Assembly (NCBI RefSeq): GCF_964656455.1
Contig: NC_135726.1
Span: 5,156,001-5,220,000 of the forward strand
Length of the DNA stretch: 64,000 nt
Source of the DNA: Halichoerus grypus
Taxonomy: Eukaryota; Chordata; Mammalia; Carnivora; Phocidae
Reading direction: 5' to 3'
Positions 22,921 to 33,530 of the stretch are shown here, in pieces. The notes under the pieces are model-generated. The model was not told where the DNA came from, made no database searches, and saw only the letters and a list, made by a program, of their open reading frames with translations. Positions within the stretch are counted from its first letter, which is position 1. Each line of letters begins with the position of its first letter. Position numbers and translations under genes: made by a program.

Positions 22921-23629
22921 AACTTGAACTCCCCCAGAGCTGAGTCTGAGACAAGGACTTGGGAGCAGGTGGTTTCTGTGGGGGGTAGATTCAGCAAGTA
23001 GGAATGAGGGAGCAGAAGAAGGAGAGAAGTCCATATAGGTGTGTTACTGACCTAGTTACCACGATGGGAAACGGGCTCAGTCCCACCGGGCCTCTCTGAG
23101 GAAGCAGGGAGAGTGCAGCTCAGAACTGTTCTTCCTTACACAGTGGGCTGGACACTGTCCCACTGACCCCTGTCTCCCACTGGCTAGATGCTCCCTCTGG
23201 GGACATTAACTTCCCCAATTCCGGGCTGCCCTGTGTTAGTACACAACTCCCTTGGCTTGGAAAAGCACTTGAGTGCTTTCCAGATGCTGGTGTGGAGGGA
23301 GGGGTGCCCGCCATGGATGCAGCTGAGATCCACGTGGGCTGAGGGCTCCTGGGTCGTGGACACCAAAGGTGTCCGCTGCCTGCTCTAACTTCCTCTGTGT
23401 CCTTTTGTAGTTTTAACTGAGCAGCTGTGTTTACTCCTACTGAGATGGGAGCCCAGAGGATGTGATACCAAGCATACCTTCTGCCTTTGAGGTGCTTATA
23501 AACCCAATCTGGGGAAAGGCAGGTGCCTATGAAAAATTAAGTAACCAGGTACTAGTATTAGTAAAGAACAACCGAGTTGTACATACACAGAGTATGGTCA
23601 TTATGCAAATAAAAATGAGCATTTGCTGG
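22921..23629. other. Unique sequence, no gene seen
   Basis: Slightly GC-richer than its surroundings. Short overlapping frames on both strands have no recognisable domains. No repeat family named. Confidence 0.5.
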
Positions 23630-24090
23630 AGTGTGAGTTTGCTGTAGCAGTTGTAACAAGTGAGCACGAACTCAGTGGCTTCAAACCACATGTGTTCGTT
23701 CTCTTATAAAAGAGTTCTGGAGGTTCGGAAGCTCTCAGCTGCATTCTTTCCTGGAGGCTCTAGAGGAGAATCTATTTCCTTGCCTTTGCCACCTTCTGGA
23801 GGCCACGTGCTTCCCTTGGCGCTTGGCCCCTCCTCCACCTTGGAAGCCCTGAGCACAGCACCATCTCTGCTCTCACACCATCGTATCCCTCCTGTAAGGA
23901 CCCTCGTGATGACAGTGGGGCCACCAGGATAACCTCTCTAAGTCAAGAGCCTGAACTTAATCACTTCTCCAAAGTCCCTTCTGCCATCGAAGGTAACGTA
24001 ACCACAGCTATCAAGGATCTGGATGCGCGCATCTGTGCGGAGCTGGGGAGGGGCATTATTCAGCCTGCCCAATGAGTCTAGCCACATTTG
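23630..24090 (+). mobile_element. LTR-like interspersed repeat, family unnamed
   Basis: 'ctgtagcagttgtaacaagt', 'actcagtggcttcaaaccac', 'gttctggaggttcggaagc', 'ctggaggctctagaggagaa', 'tttccttgcctttgcc' and 'ggggaggggcattattcagc' form a familiar ancient mammalian repeat in consensus order. I cannot assign a family name with confidence. The copy at 56310 shares several blocks. Confidence 0.6.
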
Positions 24091-24359
24091 CTCTTTCTTC
24101 TTTCTGAAAGAATACACATGGAACTGTTGATATGGCTATTTTAGGAGAGAGGGATGGGAACTCCAGAAAAGGAAGGGCGAGTTTTATTTCTCATACTGTG
24201 ACGTCACTCCCTGCTTGCCCCCTTTATAGTTGTACCAACCGCATCTGTTACTTTTCTCTTGCTAAAGGAAAAAAGTTAACTTGGTTTTCTGGATCCTGAG
24301 GTTGTGGGCTACTTTGTTCTCTGCTTTAGACATTTTTGCATTATAAAAACAACAACCTA
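24091..24359. other. Unique sequence around the CRE/TATA candidate
   Basis: No named repeat. It contains the CRE palindrome and a TATA-like box described separately. No downstream open frame of note follows on the + strand. Confidence 0.5.
24199..24229 (+). promoter_or_regulatory. Candidate CRE plus TATA-like core promoter
   Basis: A full palindromic cAMP response element TGACGTCA lies at 24199-24206 with its CpG intact. TTTATAG lies at 24223-24229, 16 bases downstream. This spacing is like that of CRE/TATA promoters, and a start would be expected near 24250-24260. Motif evidence only. Confidence 0.3.
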
Positions 24360-24620
24360 ACCAATATTTTTAAAAGTTATGGTTCATCCATAAAATGAAC
24401 AACCACAGAGCCATTAAAAAGCATGAGGAAGATCCGTACACGGTGCCCATGAGGACGCGCTGGTGAAGAAGCAGGATGTAGAAGCGACTCTAGAGAAGGC
24501 TCCCGTCACCGGAAGGACACCACAAGAAGGAGATATGTGTTTGCTTCTAAAACAAGATTTCTGGGAAGACACACAAGGCACAGCAGTGGGAGGAGGGTAA
24601 CTGGAGGGTTTGGGCACAGA
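24360..24620 (+). mobile_element. Old L1 3'-end fragment (L1M type)
   Basis: 'ttatggttcatccataaaat', 'agagccattaaaaagcatga' and 'ggaagatccgtac' match the old L1 block that reads '...GGAATATTATGCAGCCATTAAAAAGAATGAGG...'. Confidence 0.6.
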
Positions 24621-26179
24621 AGCGTTCACCATCTAGTCCTATGATATATTTGCAGTGTGTGTGTACAGTTCTATACGTACGTATATAGTGAAGTCCTGTG
24701 AAGTCATTTACCCGCCCTGGTGAGGAAACAGACAAGGCTACAATGACATTGTTATTAGAACAATCAGTGACTCAACGAATGGATGAATGGATGAATGTTT
24801 TGGGGGAAGGGAGAAATAAGGTCGGGCAGGTAGAACAGGCCAGTGGTGAAAAGCCACCACGGGAAGTTTGGGAGTCTGCAGGGGGGAGGGCAGGAGTGCT
24901 GGTTGCTACCTTCAGTGGACATCTGTCGGCTTTCAGTAGCAGAAGCAAAGAAGGAGGCAAACATTTCTGAAACTTGAAGGAAAGCTCCTCGACAAAGAAC
25001 GATCTCAATTTGTACTTGACTCCCAGGCTCTCACCCAGCATTCATGTAAGTGGAAGTTTCCTTAAAGATTCCCTGAGTGAAGAACCTAACTCTCTCCATA
25101 AACAAGACTTTTTTTGTGTGTGATTTTAATCTGCTCTGAACAAATTAGCTCTGTTCTCATATATGTGTGTCTGCACCTTTGCATTTCCCACCCCCGGTGT
25201 GTGTCCTGTGGAATGGGTTCTGAGTCATCTTGCTTCCCCTAAATTCAAGCTGATTCATCGTAAATAGGTGGAAACATCCGACTACATCATTTTATCTTTC
25301 AGTGTAGTCATGCTTGAACATTTACATTTTAATATATATATATTATTGTAAACTACTTTCTTTTAATTTCTCCTTTATATTAAAGTCATGGCATAATATT
25401 AAGAGTTGTTTTTAAGTTATGTGTGTAGGTAGTAATATTATTTATGGATTTCATTTTGAGAGAAGAAAGAGACATCATGATGCTCTTTACTGAGGGATTT
25501 GATGTCAGATGCCTTTGGGGACCAGGCAGGCCTGCATGATACTGCTGGGGGGTGGATGGCCTCCCCACCCAAATAAATCCAAATTTACAGCTGTTTAAAG
25601 ACTGCCAGGCACACCGACCATGGCTACTGTCTTCTCCTCACCCAAGGACTCACATGGTCAGACCTCTGTTCTAGAAAACAGTGAGTCATAGAGAACCAGG
25701 GGGTGACCAGCACAATTCCCACTTTACTAATCTGTCCTAAAGAAGCAGTTTTTCTCCAAAGCACTGACCTCATCTAGCACACCTCGGCTTTTCATTCTCA
25801 TAACACATATTATTTCATTATAACAAAATGGGGCTAAACTGTACCGTTAGCAATTGCATTTATGTGGTTGCTAGGTAACCAATTTGCCCCTTGGGTTTTA
25901 GAAGCAGCTGAGGGTGCTAAATATCGAATTATAAATCAGGGTGGTGAAGGGGGAGCTCAGACGAGCTTTAAGAAACCATGTCCTCCAGAAGGGCAGATTG
26001 CAACTGGTTATGGATGAGATTAAAAAATTAAGATCTAAATTAAATTGAAAAATTTGGGTACCCAACCAAGAAGGGGACTTATTATATCTAAATTTAAAGG
26101 GAATGGGGCTAGAGAACAAAATATTGTCTCATTACTCAAATTTAAAATTAAAGAAGACTGAGACCCAAATTGCATACCA
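24621..26179. other. Unique sequence, AT-rich in its second half
   Basis: No gene. A short TA run lies near 25333-25346. The part at 25780-26160 is AT-rich with little resemblance to repeats and holds an RFX-type X-box. Confidence 0.5.
25867..25879. promoter_or_regulatory. Candidate RFX X-box
   Basis: GTTGCTAGGTAAC is an inverted repeat of RFX half-sites (GTTGCY and RGYAAC) with a 1-base spacer. RFX proteins bind such sites by established knowledge. Function at this place is inferred only. Confidence 0.4.
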
Positions 26180-26400
26180 ATAACAATATTGACAGATGTA
26201 ACTTTGACTTCCTGCTAGCTCCCTATGGATCAGGCACAGTACTGGGGCTTGACTTGGATCTTTCATATAAATGGCACCGGTCTATAAGGTACATATTATC
26301 ACTATTTTGTACATGAGAAAAACGAGGTGCAGAAGTCAACCTGAGTTCACCACATACAAATTGTGCCCAACTGACTGTCCTTTCTGGAAAGAGCTACTGG
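26180..26400 (-). mobile_element. MIR SINE, antisense
   Basis: 'ggatcaggcacagtactggg', 'ataaggtacatattatcact' and 'acatgagaaaaacgaggtgc' are antisense MIR blocks. Confidence 0.7.
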
Positions 26401-26410
26401 CTTAAGTGTA

Positions 26411-26605
26411 TTTTTTTTAAAGATTTTATTTATTTATTTGACAGAGAGACACAGCGAGAGAGGGAACACAAGCAGGGGGAGTGGGAGAGGGAGAAGCAGG
26501 CTTCCTGCAGAGCAGGGAGCCCGATGCGGGGCTCGATCCCAGGACCCTGGGATCATGACCTGAGCTGAAGGCAGACGCTTAACAACTGAGCCACGCAGGC
26601 GCCCC
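26411..26605 (-). mobile_element. CAN SINE, antisense
   Basis: It reads on + as a short T run, AAAGATTTTATTTATTTATT, GA-rich sequence, GGGGCTCGATCCCAGGACCC, and ends TGAGCCACGCAGGCGCCCC, the reverse complement of the CAN SINE head. The target-site duplication TTAAGTGTATTTT (26402-26414) and TTAAATGTATTTT (26607-26619) has one mismatch. Confidence 0.95.
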
Positions 26606-26619
26606 ATTAAATGTATTTT

Positions 26620-26985
26620 AATCTTAGCAAAAGGAATAGGTCAGCACTATTTCTGCATATTTGTACAAGTGACTGGGCTAATAAGCGCTGGTGGCTTTAA
26701 GCAGCCTGGACAATCACGTCCCCACGGTGCAATGACACCACGCCAGTGGGAACTCTCTTGAGGGTGGATCACTGTTCTCTGCCCTTTTCTATAACTCGCG
26801 TCTTAATAACCGGTGAGAAAGAGCTTGCACATGGTGCAGAGTTGAGAGAGGAAGTAGAGCATACGGTCAATAGGGGGCGCTCTGGGAGCCAGACCCTTCT
26901 GTTGGGTGAAGAGTAATAATGGTAGGCTAGTTTACAACTGGAATCCAAAAGTTCAAAGTAAACTGGATACTGGAAAACAAAACAA
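26620..26985. other. Unique sequence with CTCF-like motif
   Basis: No gene or named repeat. It contains the candidate CTCF site at 26867-26880. Confidence 0.5.
26867..26880 (+). promoter_or_regulatory. Candidate CTCF site, AGGGGGCGC core
   Basis: TCAATAGGGGGCGC fits CCASYAGRKGGCRS at 12 of 14 positions, including the complete TAGGGGGCGC core with its CpG retained. It lies outside the nearby SINE. Confidence 0.45.
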
Positions 26986-27112
26986 AACAAACTGATCTCT
27001 AACACCTGTGTGTGCTATGAGGAGAAATACAATGAGAAGAAAAACATGACAGTAACAGGGTCTCTCCCTTTCCTGTTTTCTATGTCATTCTTTTGGTGGC
27101 CACTGGCGTTCC
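26986..27112 (+). repeat. Unnamed direct repeat, copy 1
   Basis: It shares colinear blocks with 27898-28026: an AACAAAC start, 'ctctaacacctgtgtg' against 'ctccaacatctgtgtt', 'atgagaagaaaaac' against 'atgagaaggaaaag', and GTCATTCTTT at almost the same offset (98 against 99 bases). Confidence 0.5.
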
Positions 27113-27119
27113 AGGTCTC

Positions 27120-27360
27120 CTTGTCAAGACCTCAAGCTCTGGAGTCAGACTGGGCTCACATTCTAGCTCTGCTACTTCCTAGCCGTGTGACCAGTAAAAT
27201 GTATGAAACTTTTTGCACCTCTGTCTTCTCTTTAATTCTGAAAACGAGAATATTCCTGGTGTATACACTTCATGGGGTTGTTGCGAGGATTATGTGGGGT
27301 TGTTTGCTTAAAGAATTTAGTGAAACACATGGGATAGAGGGCATGCTCAGGAAGCACGAG
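27120..27360 (+). mobile_element. MIR SINE, sense
   Basis: 'aagctctggagtcagactgg', 'agctctgctacttcctagcc', 'gtgtgacc' and 'catggggttgttgcgaggat' follow the MIR order. The copy is interrupted by short unmatched stretches. Confidence 0.85.
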
Positions 27361-28274
27361 TGAATGCCCTCATCCTTAGTCATAAGAATGATACTAAGAG
27401 ACTAGTTTATGGGACCAAAGTTTAAAATAATCTCCGCAGGCTTGAGTGAATCTCAAGTGAAGGCCACAAGTCATTCTACGCAACATGGACAACCTGTGGG
27501 CCAAATGGAAAGATGACAGATTTATGGGACTCAATTCACAGTTGATTCAGCTCACTGTCTTATGTTTGCCTTTATGTAAGCCTCTGATTTCAGGGACCTA
27601 TTAGCACAAACCTCAGTGTGGTCAGGAATCAAAGGACGGGGAACACGCGGGTGTGGGGTGGTTTATACATTTGAAAAGCGAAGGGGAGGACCCAGGTTGC
27701 CAAGTAGCCTGAGTTTAGGAGGCTCCATTCTTGTGTAAACTGTCCTCAGGGCACCACTCTCTGAATTTACATCATAACTGGTGCCCTGGATGTGGGGCAC
27801 CAGGTCTGGTGACCCTCCCAGCCCGCAGGCTACCATTAGAGCTCTGAGAAGCCTGCCTGAGAAAGCAGACTAACGTCCTGCATCTGAGTGCCAAAATAAC
27901 AAACACTTCATCTCCAACATCTGTGTTTTCTGTGAGGAAATTTATGAGAAGGAAAAGGACAGCTACACAGACATTCCTGGATCAGTGTCTTTAAAAGTCA
28001 TTCTTTCCGTGCCCATCAGGAGTCCCAAGATGCTCGCTGAGATTTCTCAGATACCTATTAAATCCTTGCCATAGAAACCCTTCTGAATTCTCCAGGCCTG
28101 AGGAGGTCCCTTCCTTTCTGATTTCTTACAGGATCATGAGGCCGGCTTTAGAAAGGGCCAATTGAGAAACAGATGTGCCAATTAGGCACCGTACAATTAT
28201 AGGAAAATAATAAAGTACTGTCTTGCATCATACAATGCTTTTTGGCATTTGTTCATAGGATGTCCTGTTTATGT
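27361..28274. other. Unique sequence and direct-repeat copy 2
   Basis: No gene recognised. Apart from the related segment at 27898-28026 I see no repeat. Confidence 0.5.
27898..28026 (+). repeat. Unnamed direct repeat, copy 2
   Basis: Partner of the segment at 26986-27112, about 0.9 kb downstream in the same orientation. By eye, similarity is moderate over ~128 bases with nearly no length change. Confidence 0.5.
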
Positions 28275-28490
28275 GTGCTAGGTGCCAGGCGCTGGGCTGG
28301 TATGGGGGATATAAAGGTGAGGACAAACGGTCAGACTCCCAGTCATCCTGGAGCCCAGAGTCTAGTGGAAGAGAATTGACATCAGTCCATGTCACCCAAA
28401 TAAAGGCTTTAATACAAACTGAAAGTAGGGCTGGGAAGCAGAGCAAGGGACTCTCATCTAGACTGTTACTAGAAGGCAAGGTGTATTTGA
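28275..28490 (-). mobile_element. L2 LINE 3' end, antisense
   Basis: 'gctaggtgccaggcgctggg', 'ggatataaaggtgaggacaa' and 'cctggagcccagagtctagt' match the antisense L2 end (GTGCCAGGCACTG...GGGATACA...GGAGCTTACATTCTAGT). Confidence 0.75.
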
Positions 28491-28604
28491 AATGAAAAAG
28501 GTGAGTAACAAAGGGGCTGCATGAGGGTGTGAGGGGCTAGAAGGAACAGCATTTGATTACGGTCTTTTCAACACATAATTGATAGCGAGACCCTTGGTTA
28601 TGAT

Positions 28605-29055
28605 GGATTATATAGAATGTTCCACTTATCTATTGTTGTATAGCAAATCGCCCTACATCTTAGAGGCTCAAAACAGTAACATGTATTTGCTTATGTGCTC
28701 GGGTTTCTGTGGGTCAGGAATGCAGGAGGGACTCAGCTGGGCTGGGTGTTTCTGGGGTTCTGGCTTGGGGTCTCTCTTGGTTCAGTTGGAGGATGGATGT
28801 GGCTGAGATGGTGGGGTGGGGCGGGGCATTCCTCTCGCTCTCTTCACGTAGTCCCAGGGTCCTTCCATGCAGGTTCTGTGTGTGGGTGAGTTTGGGCTTC
28901 CTCACAGCATGGTGGTTCCAGGATGGTAGGACTCCAGGGGTAAGACTCCCAGGGAACGAAGTGCAAGTGCACGGCCCTTTATGACCTCACCTGAGAAGTC
29001 ACTTCCTCGACTTTCTATGGGCAACAAGTGAGTTCCTGGTCCAAGGGGATGGTAT
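28605..29055 (+). mobile_element. LTR-like interspersed repeat, family unnamed
   Basis: 'tatctattgttgtatagcaa', 'cttagaggctcaaaacagta', 'tttctgtgggtcaggaatgc', 'actcagctgggctggg', 'gggcttcctcacagcatggt' and 'ggccctttatgacctcacct' are blocks of a common old mammalian repeat. 48545-49025 is a second copy. I do not name the family. Confidence 0.6.
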
Positions 29056-29229
29056 AAAGTCCCCATATCTCAATGAAGAAGACCATGTGAGATGGTAAAT
29101 ATTGTGGTCATCTTTGAAGAAGACCAACTGATATACGGGAGAAGCCCAATGGATATACTGTGGACTGGAATTTTCCTTAAGGAACTACCTAAGTCCACAG
29201 ACTTCCATGAATTAACTTCACTTTGTATT

Positions 29230-29460
29230 TATTCTCCACCTCATCATTATACAGATAACATATTTCAAAACACTTGACAGTTTACAAAGTGTTCTTAATG
29301 GATCATCATCATAAGCCTGCTAATTATTAGGACAAAATATTATTGCCCACACTGTTTAGGCAAGCAAACTAAGACCCAACATCTCATAGCCAAAAAGAGA
29401 GCACACTCAGGATCTGAATCCAGAATTAAGTGTTCTTTCTACAGAAACACACCATTCTAC
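29230..29460 (-). mobile_element. MIR SINE, antisense, diverged
   Basis: 'tttacaaagtgttcttaatg', 'aggcaagcaaactaagaccc' and 'caggatctgaatccagaatt' retain antisense MIR order. Confidence 0.65.
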
Positions 29461-29889
29461 TAAAACATGCCCTGGCAATGAAAAATCACAGTTTACAGTC
29501 TGATGGTCTTTGTACCCTTTTTTGGACACAAAGCATTTGAACAGTCTACAGCTTTGAATGTTAGCTGCATCATTTATATGGGAATATGAAAAGCCATTGT
29601 TTTAAATAGCATCCATTATAGACTGAATACAAAGACTATTTCCATATTGCTTCCAACATTTTTTGTCCTATCTTCTACAAATAATTAAGGGTTAGCAACT
29701 AAAAAATTAATTTTAGTGGTATAGCGATGCATCCGGCTTAATGGCTACCATAAATCAATCCCATGAGATACAATCTATTTTAAGAAGTCTACAGAAAAGG
29801 AGCTGTTTCAAAGAGGCATTGTATTATTTCTCTCCCTTCGGGGCAGCAGTACGTCTCTCCTAGTCCAACCTCCTAGCAACTTCCAGCAC
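29461..29889. other. Unique AT-rich sequence
   Basis: No repeat or gene seen. Confidence 0.5.
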
Positions 29890-30500
29890 CAATTGTGAAT
29901 GTGTTAGAAATGCAAAAACGCACATTCTCGAGACTCATTCCAGGCGTGCTGTGATGGGGTGAATGGGGGCTCCCTGAAGGCTACGTCCAGGTCCTAATCC
30001 CTGGAGCCTGTGAATGTGACCTTGTGTGGAAGGTGACTCCTTGTAGATGCAATCAAGTTAAGGATCTCAAGTGGAGATCATCCCAAATTATCCAGATAGG
30101 CCCTGAATCCAACGGCAACTGTCTTTCTAAGACAGACGCAAAGGGATATTCGAGACAAGTCCATGTGGAGGTGAGGGTACAGGTGGGAGTAGTGTAGCCA
30201 TATGTCAAGGAGCTGCTGGAACCACTGGAGGCCCGAAGAGGCAGCGAAGATTCTCCCCTAGAGTCTTCGAAGGCAGCAGGGCCCTGCTACCGCCTGGATT
30301 TTGGACTTCCGGTCTTCAGAAGGGTGAGAGAATACATTTCTGTGTCTTTAAGCCACCAGCTTTGTGGTATTTGTTAGGACAGCCCTAAGAAATGAGTGTC
30401 TACGAGTAAGAAACTGGGTAGCAGGCCCAGCACTGGGGGGTATTTTAACAAAGCCTCCTGGTGATTCTGATGCACGCTCAGGGCTCAGAACCGCTGAGTC
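29890..30500 (-). mobile_element. MER20 DNA element split by an LTR
   Basis: 'gtgttagaaatgcaaaaacg' at about 29900-29919 and 'cctcctggtgattctgatgc' at about 30454-30473 are the two parts of one antisense MER20 (hAT-Charlie MITE). The middle is replaced by the MLT1-like LTR at 29950-30404. Confidence 0.7.
29950..30404 (+). mobile_element. MLT1-type MaLR LTR
   Basis: It begins 'tgtgatggggtgaatggggg' and includes 'gagcctgtgaatgtgacctt', 'gtagatgcaatcaagttaag' and 'ttctgtgtctttaagccacc', and ends near 'gcagccc'-like 'acagccctaagaaatgagtg'. About 455 bases, solo LTR, no internal region. Confidence 0.8.
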
Positions 30501-31549
30501 ATTAAACTAACGGCTCTATTTATGACTTTCTGAAGACATGGACGTTTTCCCTTGAGGACAGCAGAGGCCCTCCTTGCAGTTACACATGGACCAGGTGTGG
30601 ACCTTGAACGTCTGGAGCAAAATCTGAGTCTTAGCAGGTGAGTGAATTGCCTCAGGTCAGTCCTCTAATGCTTTGCCTCTCGAGGGCTCTCTCATTTAGA
30701 AATGTTTCTCTGGCTCTGGATAGGGACAGAGCGCCAAGTCTGGTAGTGCAGTTCTAAGTAGGTCTAAGACCTGATTCTTACCATGGAGAGTCCTGCCAAC
30801 TCACTGGAGAAATAGGACAAGTAGATACAAAGATAAACAATTCCATCTCTAGCTTCACATGGGCATAGTGTCTCTGAAACATCTCTCATAAGTATCAAAT
30901 AAGCCACTCTTCAAGCTACAAATGTATCTCTAACTGAATTCCTCCTAAGCACTGGGGTGGTATTAAATCAACACCGGGATGCTCTCATTTCTAAAATACA
31001 AGAGGCTGTTGCCCAATGAATAATGCATCCTCCTTCTCTCCCATGCTTGTGCTCCGTCCAGATTACTTTGCATATCAAGAACAGCTAGACTTTCTAAAAG
31101 TCACATCAGAGCAGAAGAATGTTCACCTGTGGATACACTTTCTAGTGTGTTGTTTTTTTTTTTTTCAAATTAGAACATTTGAGGGTACCTTGAGAGAAAA
31201 TGAAATACATCAGACGGAGTGAGAACATACATCGGCTGATGAGAAATGCCCCCTGCTTTTGACCGAGGTGTTGTTTCTTGACTGCTTTGAATGCAGCATA
31301 AAGAAGGTGGGGCTGTCTCTCACCGGCTGTCTCTCTTTTTAATCCAAGTGACAAACATATCACTGTGACCTTCAAAGTCCTTTGGGGATGCACAACCTCA
31401 AGGAATGAAATGCCTGCCCTGGGAATAAGGAGGGTTTGCTCATGACCATGGAGCGACGCGCTTGGGGAGGAGATCTGGAAATTAGGGACAAAAGCAGGCC
31501 CGAGGCTGGCACGAAAGCATGGCATCAAGGTTAGAGGCTTCGGGGCCAT
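30501..31549. other. Mostly unique sequence
   Basis: A weak antisense L2-like piece near 30770-30850 ('ccatggagagtcctgccaac...') and a T13 run at 31153-31165. A 135-codon minus-strand frame (31142-31549) reads through the T run and has no recognisable domain. Confidence 0.5.
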
Positions 31550-31735
31550 GGCTGCTGGGACCCCAAGCCCTGCAACGCCGCTCAGCAGCTATCGTGACCC
31601 TGGGCAAGTGACCGATCCCACAGAGCTCTAAAGTGAGTCCATAACAGGAGCTACCTTTCAAAGCTCATTATGAGGATTAAAAAGTTAAAACATAGAAAGT
31701 ACGAATACCAAGCCTGGCGATGTGTTTGTTATTCT
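31550..31735 (+). mobile_element. MIR SINE, sense
   Basis: 'atcgtgaccctgggcaagtg', 'ctctaaagtgagtccataac' and 'gctcattatgaggattaaaa' follow the MIR consensus. Confidence 0.75.
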
Positions 31736-31763
31736 TTTCTTTTCCTTTCCTCTGCCTCTCATT

Positions 31764-31799
31764 ATCACCGTCATCATCGTCGTCGTTGTCAACGTCGTT
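31764..31799. repeat. Imperfect (ATC/GTC)n triplet tract
   Basis: Triplets TCA, TCG and TTG alternate over about 36 bases, with six CpGs retained. Confidence 0.75.
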
Positions 31800-31814
31800 C
31801 CTGATGTCACCTCC

Positions 31815-32025
31815 TGCCCTTTCAGTCCCAGGGTTTAAATCTGATTCTCCATCTTCAGTCACTGTGTGGCCTTAGAGAAGCCCCTAGCCTCAGGAGCCTC
31901 CCCTGTACATGGCCAACCTCTTACCCTGCTGGGAAGTGAGGATTCGAGAGAATTCACGTAAAGTTCCCAAGACAGGGCTTAACCTTCCTAGACATTAAAT
32001 CAAGGGCACCACTATGATTAAAAAT
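31815..32025 (+). mobile_element. MIR SINE, sense, second tandem copy
   Basis: 'gtttaaatctgattctccat', 'cactgtgtggccttagagaa' and 'gggaagtgaggattcgagag' match MIR. It lies 80 bases after another sense MIR. Confidence 0.65.
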
Positions 32026-32179
32026 AAAATCATTACCACCCAAAACAGGGGAGCAGCATTTTAAAGGTGGGAGGGATCAGCAAAATGATGCAGGAAGGGG
32101 GGACTGAGGCTCCCTTCCCAATCTCTTAGAAATGATAGGAGGGAATTAGTGGATATCTGGCGGGTGAAGACATTAATTC

Positions 32180-32345
32180 ACTTATTCACTTGGTGACTGA
32201 TTACTGAGCTGTACATCGCAGTCACTGTCCTAAGTGATTTATCCTTCTGCCAATAATCCTATGAGGCAGGGAACGATCATCCCCATTTTACAGATCAGAA
32301 GACATGTCTAAAAAGGTGAAGTAAATTCACCTTTATAAGTTACAA
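32180..32345 (-). mobile_element. MIR SINE, antisense
   Basis: 'gtcactgtcctaagtgattt', 'aatcctatgaggcaggg' and 'catccccattttacagatca' are antisense MIR core blocks. Confidence 0.85.
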
Positions 32346-32794
32346 GGTTATTAATTAACCTTATTAATTATCAGTTTCCCATGCGGAAACTACTTCGAAT
32401 TCAGGTTCCAGCTGACTTCAGCTTCGAATCGCTCCGTGATACCTACCTTCCGGCCACCAGCCCTCGCAGCCAGCTATCCGTACTCACATAGTCTCCTCTC
32501 TACCACCTTTGAGTTGCTGAGCTGGCTGGAGGAAAACTCTAAGGACCTCGCCCTACTCCCCAGCATGGGAGAGCTGGGCAGAGGGTCTTCCAGAAGACTA
32601 GACGGTCATACCTCACACCCTGGACCTCCAGGGGATCAAGTCTCGAAGAGCTGTTGGGGCCGGCAGGAGAAGCCACTTTGAAAGGAGGTAGCTTTTTGAC
32701 ATCAAACTTTCCCAGTATCACTGATGGAGGGGATGGTGGCCACTAGCAACAGTACCCCCTCGGAGAAGTGGGGTCTGTAGCTGATTGTTAGGAG
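32346..32794. other. Unique sequence, short palindrome at its start
   Basis: AAGGTTATTAATTAACCTT at 32345-32363 is a near-palindrome. The rest has no recognisable gene or repeat. Confidence 0.45.
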
Positions 32795-33530
32795 TCATGA
32801 GCCCTAGATGTTCCCTGACTTTTCTCTTTCTCCTGCTGCGCACATACAATTCCTCAGCAAATCTGTCAGCTCTCCCTTCCAAATACAGGCAGCATCTGGC
32901 CACCACTCACTACCTCCACATCCCCAGCCCGGCTCACGTCAGCTGTACAGCAAGACAGCCTCTTCACTTCTCGTTATGTACTCCTGCACTTTAGTATCTT
33001 TTCCAGACACCAGCCAGGGGAGCCCTATAAAATGAAAGCCTGAGCGAGTCACTCATCTGCTCAAAATCCTTGATGGCTCACCTTTCCATGTGAGGGGAAT
33101 GCATGTGATCTGCTCCCTCTGCTTCTTCCAAACCACCTCCTGCTTCTCTCCCCTCTCACTTCACTCCATCCACATTGCCTTAGAGAACCTCCAATGTGCC
33201 AGATATACCCCTGCCCCAGGACCTTTGCACATGCTAGTTCTGTTCTAGAATGCTCTTCTTCCAGTTATGGATGTGACACATTCTCTCACCTCTTTCAGGC
33301 TGTGCTGGAATGTGAATTCCTCAGACAAACCTTCCCTGCCCAGTCTGCTGAAAACTGCATAGCTCCCACCCTTACACCAGCACGCCCACCCCTTTGCATG
33401 CCCCAAAATATTCTCCACGTTCTCACCTTGTTTGTTGTTTGTTTCCTTCCACTAGAGGGAGACATATACCCCGTGAGGTCAGAAGCCTGGCATTAAGTGT
33501 TCATTGAATGAACGACTGCATAAGCTTAGC
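32795..33530 (+). mobile_element. L2 LINE 3' half, sense, ~740 bases
   Basis: The best L2 in the window: 'tctgctcaaaatccttgatggctcac' region (about 33056-33081), 'aggacctttgcacatgctag' (about 33219-33238), 'ctagaatgctcttcttcca', 'caaaccttccctgcccag', 'tagagggagacatatacccc' and the terminal 'tggcattaagtgttcattga'. Confidence 0.85.

Noticed and set aside
32345..32363. Near-palindrome as a transposon end or operator
   Set aside because: It is short, AT-rich and imperfect in the centre, with no partner copy. It is probably chance.
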